Shown: piece after piece, positions 59,234 to 64,000 of the stretch
Position numbering within the stretch: the first letter of the stretch is position 1
How the letters are laid out: every line of letters starts with the position of its first letter
IMG/VR virus record: IMGVR_UViG_3300042868_007959
Span: 186,001-250,000 of that record
From: a virus
Length of the DNA stretch: 64,000 nucleotides
Strand: one strand, 5' to 3'
The notes under the pieces: model-generated
Seen by the model: only the letters and a program-made list of their open reading frames with translations
Databases searched by the model: none
What the model was told of the DNA's origin: nothing
Translations under genes and position numbers: made by a program

Positions 59234-60537
59234 TGAATAATTATTATACAGACAGTACTAATACTAACGTAATACCAATTATAAGGGTTGGTGAAGTTAT
59301 TTCTGTGGTAGACACAACTAAATCGGGAAGAATAAAAGTTAGAATTACAGGCGTTGATGACACAGAAAGTGATAAAAATTTAATAGATTGTGTACCATTA
59401 TTACCAAAATATTTAATAACATTACCTAAAGCTGGAGAATGTGTTTTCGTATTCCAATATGAATATAATGACTCATCCCCAACTGCCTCATTTAAAAACA
59501 AAAGATTTTGGATTGGACCACTAATAACTCAACCAAATAGGTTACCTGAAGAAACATATAATTCAGCACTTTCGATATTACCCGATGGATATACCAAATT
59601 AAAGGACCCAAATTTAGAAATTGGTGCCTATGGGGAAGATGAGGATATTATTTTACAAGGTAGATATAATACTGATATCTTACAAAAAGATAGACAAATT
59701 TGGTTAAGAGTTGGGAAGAATATTGAGGGTGAACTTAATAAATTTAATAACAAAACTTTAGGGTATGTACAGTTAAAGTTTGGTGGTGAAAAATTAAAAA
59801 GAAATTTAGTAGATAAAGAAATAGTTACGTATGTGGAACAACAACCTGATAAAATTATTAGTGTAATTTTAAATACTATTACAAATAATGGTAATATTTT
59901 ATCTGGTGATTTACCTGCAGACACTTATAGAAAGGATGATATTAATAGAACTGAAATAAGTGTAGTCATAAATGATGCAAAAAGTGGTGCGGAGATCGCT
60001 AGTTTCTCCAATAGTAATTCCTTTTTAGGTAGTTCCTCTAGGGATTCCTCATTGGAGGCGGCTAAGTCATTTATAGACGTAAATAAAGGTGAACGATGGA
60101 GAATAAAATCAAAATCGAATGATATAATTGCAATATATAAAGGGGATAATGGTATCGCAACATTTACAAGTAAACCTATTGAGGTTAGAAAGAAAATAAA
60201 AGAAGTTAAATTAGAAACTAATAAAAGTGATAAAACTAGTGTTGTTAACATTGTAGCAAATAAAATTAATTTTATTAGTCATGACGGTGAACACACATTT
60301 AATTTAACTGATCCTAAACAGTTGATAACTGATGATGAACAACAGAAGATAAATAATGAGGCTCATCCAGTAGTTTATGGAGATATTCTAGTAGAATTTT
60401 TACAATTAGTTAAAAAATATGTAGAGTTACACGTACACCCTTATCATGGATTAACTGCGGACCCAAGTACTGTTACAACAAACGTATTAAGTTTTGATTT
60501 AAATAAATTATTAAATAAGAATATTAATACTAATTAA
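59233..60537 (+). CDS. Baseplate spike / hub OB-fold protein (T4 gp5-like)
   Basis: 434 residues. IIRVGEVISVVDTTKSGRIK, VRITGVDD, then VPLLPKYLITLPKAGECVFV, is the OB-fold of gp5/VgrG-type central spikes. The C-terminal region includes KINFISHDGEHTFNLTDPKQ, then VVYGDILVEFLQLVKKYVEL and HVHPYHGLT, a typical end of phage spike/hub OB proteins. No lysozyme domain of the T4 gp5 type is present. The protein would form the trimeric tip that pierces the outer membrane. Confidence 0.75.
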   Translation: MNNYYTDSTNTNVIPIIRVGEVISVVDTTKSGRIKVRITGVDDTESDKNLIDCVPLLPKYLITLPKAGECVFVFQYEYNDSSPTASFKNKRFWIGPLITQPNRLPEETYNSALSILPDGYTKLKDPNLEIGAYGEDEDIILQGRYNTDILQKDRQIWLRVGKNIEGELNKFNNKTLGYVQLKFGGEKLKRNLVDKEIVTYVEQQPDKIISVILNTITNNGNILSGDLPADTYRKDDINRTEISVVINDAKSGAEIASFSNSNSFLGSSSRDSSLEAAKSFIDVNKGERWRIKSKSNDIIAIYKGDNGIATFTSKPIEVRKKIKEVKLETNKSDKTSVVNIVANKINFISHDGEHTFNLTDPKQLITDDEQQKINNEAHPVVYGDILVEFLQLVKKYVELHVHPYHGLTADPSTVTTNVLSFDLNKLLNKNINTN

Positions 60538-60546
60538 GATATTTAT
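60538..60546 (+). promoter_or_regulatory. GATATTTAT late-type motif
   Basis: AAGATATTTATTTATAAAAAG lies just downstream of the spike stop codon and 12 bases before the ATG at 60559. Confidence 0.4.
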
Positions 60547-60558
60547 TTATAAAAAGAA

Positions 60559-61965
60559 ATGGTATACAGAACTTATATAGATAAAAATAATACAATTATT
60601 TTTGGGACAAGTATTAACACAGGAAGAAATCCCATCGTAGAGTTGTATTATGGTGGTAAAGAAACACAAACTGATTACACAAGACATTTATTATATTTTG
60701 ATGTTTCCGATTTACAGGAAAAATATAATAATGGTGAATTAGGTGATTTATCTGAAGTAACTCACATATTAAGAATGACAAATAGTTCATTTTTTGATAA
60801 AGATTTGCAGGCACAAAAATTATTAGATGGTAAACAAAGAACATCTTCTTTTGATTTAGTACTATTTAAAATAAATCAATTTTGGGATGAGGGTTGTGGT
60901 TATGACTATAGAGAAACAAAATATGAAAATTATAATAGTGATATTACCTTTGTTGAATCCGCAAGTAATTGGTTAAATGCAACAACAGTAAATAGTTGGT
61001 TACAACCAGGTGTATATTCAGGATCACCCACATCAATTACAATTAATACACAACATTTTGATAAGGGAAATGAGAACATCGAAATGGACATCACTAATGA
61101 AGTTAATAAACTTATAACTGGTGGTAGTATAAATTATGGGTATGGGTTATCATTTGAAAGACCATTAGAGTTAAAAGAAATTGTACCCTCACAGTATGTA
61201 GGATTTTTTAGTAGACACACTCAAACTTATTATGAACCATTTTTAGAAACTATATGTGATAATACTATTAGAGATGATAGAAAAAATTTCTATAGGGGTA
61301 AATTAAATAGATTATATTTTTACACTAATTTAGGTAGTGAACCTACAAATTTAGATACTAAACCTACTGTAACCGTTAATGATAGTAATGGTACTATTAT
61401 ATCCGCATATACTAGTAGTGATGTTAAACAATCAGATAAGGGGGTTTATTATATTGAACTATTCGTACCTATATCAAACACCCAATGTGGATTATTTACC
61501 GATGTATGGTCAGATATAGTAATAGATGGTAATATACGTCCAGATGTTACATTAGAATTTGAGGTAAAAGACGATACTGAATATTATAACTTCGGAGATA
61601 GCGAATCTCTACCTATAGAATATATGGTTAATTTAAGTGGTATTATGAGGGATGAAAAAATAAAAAGAGGAGATAAAAGAAAAGTATTTGTCAATGCTAG
61701 ATTACCCTATACAGTTAATGAAAGTAGTGTAATCGATGGTTTACAATATAGATTGTGGGTTAAAGAAGGTAATGCAGAAGTTAATGTAATAGATTGGTCA
61801 GATGTTAATAGAGCCTATTTAAGGAATTATTTTATTTTAGATACTTCTTGGATGATACCTAATGAATATTTTATCGATATTAAATTAAAATCTAATCAAT
61901 TGGTAAAAACCTATACTAATACTCTCAAATTTAACATTATCAATCAAGTAGATTATTCACATTAA
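60559..61965 (+). CDS. Virion structural protein, probably baseplate or tail
   Basis: 468 residues, beta-rich and low in Cys. The N-terminus YRTYIDKNNTIIFGTSINTG, then NPIVELYYGG and TRHLLYFDVSDLQEKY, resembles the start of carbohydrate-binding or DNRLRE-type beta-sandwich proteins, and NVIDWSDVNRAYLRNYFILD is a conserved-looking patch near the end. Position after the gp5-like gene suggests a baseplate component. Its last four bases overlap the convergent gene at 61962. No firm family. Confidence 0.5.
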   Translation: MVYRTYIDKNNTIIFGTSINTGRNPIVELYYGGKETQTDYTRHLLYFDVSDLQEKYNNGELGDLSEVTHILRMTNSSFFDKDLQAQKLLDGKQRTSSFDLVLFKINQFWDEGCGYDYRETKYENYNSDITFVESASNWLNATTVNSWLQPGVYSGSPTSITINTQHFDKGNENIEMDITNEVNKLITGGSINYGYGLSFERPLELKEIVPSQYVGFFSRHTQTYYEPFLETICDNTIRDDRKNFYRGKLNRLYFYTNLGSEPTNLDTKPTVTVNDSNGTIISAYTSSDVKQSDKGVYYIELFVPISNTQCGLFTDVWSDIVIDGNIRPDVTLEFEVKDDTEYYNFGDSESLPIEYMVNLSGIMRDEKIKRGDKRKVFVNARLPYTVNESSVIDGLQYRLWVKEGNAEVNVIDWSDVNRAYLRNYFILDTSWMIPNEYFIDIKLKSNQLVKTYTNTLKFNIINQVDYSH

Positions 61966-62798
61966 TCAGTAATATTGATAGGTTCAATTCCTTCTGGTAA
62001 TTTAAAATTAGTTTCGGACAGTTTATTTAAAACATCTTTTATAGTTAAATCAAATGTCTTAAATATATTTTCCTTTGTCATAGGTGTAGGATATGGGACA
62101 TTAAATGACATTAAATCTATTTTATCTCTGTCATTAATTTCTCCCAATACGTTAGAATATGTACTAATAACCTTAAATTCATTTTGATTTATATTTTGAT
62201 ATCCATTCCTATCAAATTCCCAAGGTAACCGTTCTATCTTATTACCATCCCCATCAATAGAGTAAAAATCTATTGACACTGATAATGTTCTACTACTAAT
62301 TGCGTCCATAGTAAGATAATGTCTTCTATAAGTCCCATCTATTTGATAATTTGGTAAGGATATGTACATATAAAAACCTCTAAATCCGCTACTAAGACTA
62401 ACTACCCTACCTTCAATCGATTCTGCTCCCACATCTCCATCAAAATGTAAATTAACTTCGTAATTATTTTCATTTAATTTAGAAAATTCACTTGATAAAG
62501 AAGATAAATTTTCGTGAAATAATCTATAAATTGGTTCTTTTTTACGTATCGATTGATGTGGTGCAAATAATTCTCTAGCTGACCATGAAAATGTTTTGGT
62601 TAACGAATAAGCACTTTCATAATCTAAATTAAAATCCTCTATCAATTCTGCCGCAACATCCCACTGGTTAAAGTTGGTATTACTATCCCCGTATTTTTTA
62701 TACAACATCTCTAAAATTCTTTTTTCTTGTGGACTGAATTCAGATGACACATCAATTAACCTAGATTCTAAAATTACGTATTTCTTTTTTATTCTCAT
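61962..62798 (-). CDS. Unknown protein with possible tag
   Basis: 278 residues. RIKKKYVILESRLIDVSSEF resembles the shared basic tag with VILE as a possible cleavage point, but it lacks the LTE start. Helices follow (FSPQEKRILEMLYKKYGDSN, QWDVAAELIEDFNLDYESAY), then a beta-rich half (YEVNLHFDGDVGAESIEGRV, GFRGFYMYISLPNYQIDGTY). The AATATTTATT motif (62815-62823) lies before it. Function unknown. Confidence 0.5.
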   Translation of the reverse strand: MRIKKKYVILESRLIDVSSEFSPQEKRILEMLYKKYGDSNTNFNQWDVAAELIEDFNLDYESAYSLTKTFSWSARELFAPHQSIRKKEPIYRLFHENLSSLSSEFSKLNENNYEVNLHFDGDVGAESIEGRVVSLSSGFRGFYMYISLPNYQIDGTYRRHYLTMDAISSRTLSVSIDFYSIDGDGNKIERLPWEFDRNGYQNINQNEFKVISTYSNVLGEINDRDKIDLMSFNVPYPTPMTKENIFKTFDLTIKDVLNKLSETNFKLPEGIEPINITD

Positions 62799-62814
62799 AA
62801 TTACAAATATACTA

Positions 62815-62823
62815 ATAAATATT
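62815..62823 (-). promoter_or_regulatory. AATATTTATT late-type motif before the 278-residue gene
   Basis: In gene direction AAATATTTATTAGTATATTTG, 17 bases before the ATG; the TATATTTG at 62811-62804 could also be read as a host-type -7 element, but no -33 element was found at the right distance. Confidence 0.4.
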
Positions 62824-62835
62824 TTAAAAAATAAA

Positions 62836-62860
62836 AAAGGGTAGAAAAAATCTACCCTTT
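62836..62860 (-). terminator. Terminator after the major capsid gene
   Basis: AAAGGGTAGA pairs perfectly with TCTACCCTTT around five A; on the minus strand the hairpin is followed by TTTATTTTTTAAAA. It is 24 bases beyond the capsid stop codon. Confidence 0.9.
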
Positions 62861-62883
62861 AATAACTTTATTTTAAATTAAGA

Positions 62884-64000
62884 TTATCTTAATTCGTTAA
62901 GATCAAAAGTTTGAACTCCATCAACAGTTACAGTTCCGTAGAATCTGTTGTTCACCATTTTCTTAGCGTATCTCGTCATGATACCTTTAGTTGGTGCAAA
63001 GTTAAACGGATTTTGTAATGTAGGTGTCAATTGTAGAGGTACATACGGTGCGTAAATGTATCCTGTATCTAACAATGATTTACCTTTGTGTCCAATAATG
63101 ATTGAGTTAGCTGGTGCATAAGGGTCTCTAAATACAGTATATCTACCACCTAATGAACCGATTTTCTCAATACCCATATTGTATTGGTCTTGCTCTGGAG
63201 AAGCGTTTGATACGTGGAAGTATTCTAAATCGTCAAAAATTGCTGATACCTCAGAAGATACAACGATAAAGTTAGCTCCACCTCTCAAAGTAGACTTATG
63301 AATTTGAGCAGATACTTGATTTACTTTTGTAATCAATGTCTGATTCCACTCTTTTTGAGTGTATGCGTTGAAACCACCACCGTTGTTAGCTCTCTTCCAA
63401 CCGTTGTAATCCCATCTCAATTGCCATGCTGCTCCTTTTCTTAAATCTCTTAAGATCTCTCTATCAATCTCAGCAGCTACCTGCTCAGACAATAAAGCCG
63501 TAAGTTCAGCTTCAGCATCGATGTTATGGAATGCACTAACGTCTTGTGCTAATTCAGGTGACCAAGTAGCTCTTAGTTTTCTTTCTGTAACCGATACAAC
63601 TACTTCATCCAATTCAAAAGATACTTCACCCATTTCTGTAGCGAATTCTAATGTTGCATATTGTGCCCAAGATACAGATAAATTTCCCCACTGTTCTGCC
63701 GTTGTAGCTGAAGTAGCACCTACATAACCATCGAAGTTTGAAGATGTACAATTGATACAAGCTGGGTGAGTTAAATCTAATTCGATTAATAAACATCCGT
63801 CAGGTTGACAAATATTAGTATAATCAACAATACCTCTACCATATTTTTGAGATACTAATCTGAATGGTACTACACCACCTGCAGCGATAATAGTTTTACC
63901 ATCTTTATCTAAGATAGCGTCATCACTAGTTACTGTTAAAGAAGCTAAGAAAGACTCAGTATCCATTTCGTTTCCGTCTGGTCCTGTCAATCTACCTGCA
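62884..64000 (-). CDS. Major capsid protein, C-terminal part (T4 gp23-like)
   Basis: At least 372 codons; the frame continues past the right edge (reading AGR LTGPDGNE upstream), so the N-terminus is missing. The part present has AEQWGNLSVSWAQYATLEFA, RATWSPELAQDVSAFHNIDA, then SLGGRYTVFRDPYAP and the C-terminal YAPYVPLQLTPTLQNPFNFA and IMTRYAKKMVNNRFYG, which correspond closely to the end of T4 gp23. T4 gp23 has 521 residues before cleavage, so about 100-150 residues lie outside. It forms the hexamers of the head. Base composition is less AT-biased than in its neighbours, as expected for a highly expressed gene. Confidence 0.95.
   Translation of the reverse strand, partial: AGRLTGPDGNEMDTESFLASLTVTSDDAILDKDGKTIIAAGGVVPFRLVSQKYGRGIVDYTNICQPDGCLLIELDLTHPACINCTSSNFDGYVGATSATTAEQWGNLSVSWAQYATLEFATEMGEVSFELDEVVVSVTERKLRATWSPELAQDVSAFHNIDAEAELTALLSEQVAAEIDREILRDLRKGAAWQLRWDYNGWKRANNGGGFNAYTQKEWNQTLITKVNQVSAQIHKSTLRGGANFIVVSSEVSAIFDDLEYFHVSNASPEQDQYNMGIEKIGSLGGRYTVFRDPYAPANSIIIGHKGKSLLDTGYIYAPYVPLQLTPTLQNPFNFAPTKGIMTRYAKKMVNNRFYGTVTVDGVQTFDLNELR

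Overview
This window is part of the genome of a large, AT-rich, T4-like contractile-tailed phage (a myovirus of class Caudoviricetes). Recognisable virion genes are the major capsid protein (gp23-like, cut by the right edge), neck proteins (gp13-like; more tentatively gp14-like and gp15-like), a tail tube, a long tail sheath, a gp26-like tail assembly protein, a gp5-like OB-fold spike protein and several large fibre proteins. There is also a gp43-like family B DNA polymerase and a gp55-like late sigma factor. A host in the Bacteroidota is likely. Several early-looking genes carry the Bacteroidota-type promoter (TTG or TTTG, about 19-20 bases, TAnnTTTG), and Shine-Dalgarno sequences are almost absent before start codons.

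Layout. 1-7.6 kb (minus strand): tail assembly genes (probable tape measure start, gp26-like protein with a possible recoding site), a run of proteins sharing a short basic N-terminal helix, and the tail tube gene. 7.6-15 kb (mostly minus): a three-domain peptidase/HAD protein, two small tagged proteins and the sheath. 15-22.3 kb (minus): fibre and appendage proteins, interrupted by two plus-strand copies of a small ribbon-helix-helix gene lying in a direct repeat, then gp15-like and gp14-like neck genes. 22.4-29.2 kb: SNF2 helicase, glutaredoxin, ferritin-like protein, gp13-like neck protein and DNA polymerase. 29.2-36.4 kb (minus): appendage operon ending in a 1714-residue fibre with 38 SHAEG-type repeats and a self-cleaving C-terminal domain. 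36.5-43.7 kb (plus): small unknown genes and two paralogous tagged proteins. 44-55.7 kb (plus): eight glycosyltransferase-like genes with a dUTPase, HD-like protein, methyltransferase, PhoH and a SET-domain protein. 55.7-62 kb (plus): late sigma factor and probable baseplate genes. The right edge holds the capsid gene.

The most interesting signals are these. (1) At least nine proteins begin with a short amphipathic basic helix ending in a T4-type prohead-protease site ((L/I)xE); I infer a capsid-targeting tag that loads a set of internal, probably injected proteins, including a metallopeptidase/HAD protein and a pre-toxin-like protein. (2) A G-run in the overlap of the gp26-like gene and a downstream open frame is placed as expected for -2 programmed frameshifting. 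(3) A 136-bp direct repeat carries a divergent promoter region, an operator-like dyad and an RHH gene, and flanks a fibre cassette. (4) A recurring AATATTTAT-like motif precedes most structural transcription units, while host-type promoters precede polymerase and accessory genes, which suggests an early/late division. No tRNA, rRNA, insertion sequence or CRISPR array was seen, and no gene-free stretch exceeds 300 bases.
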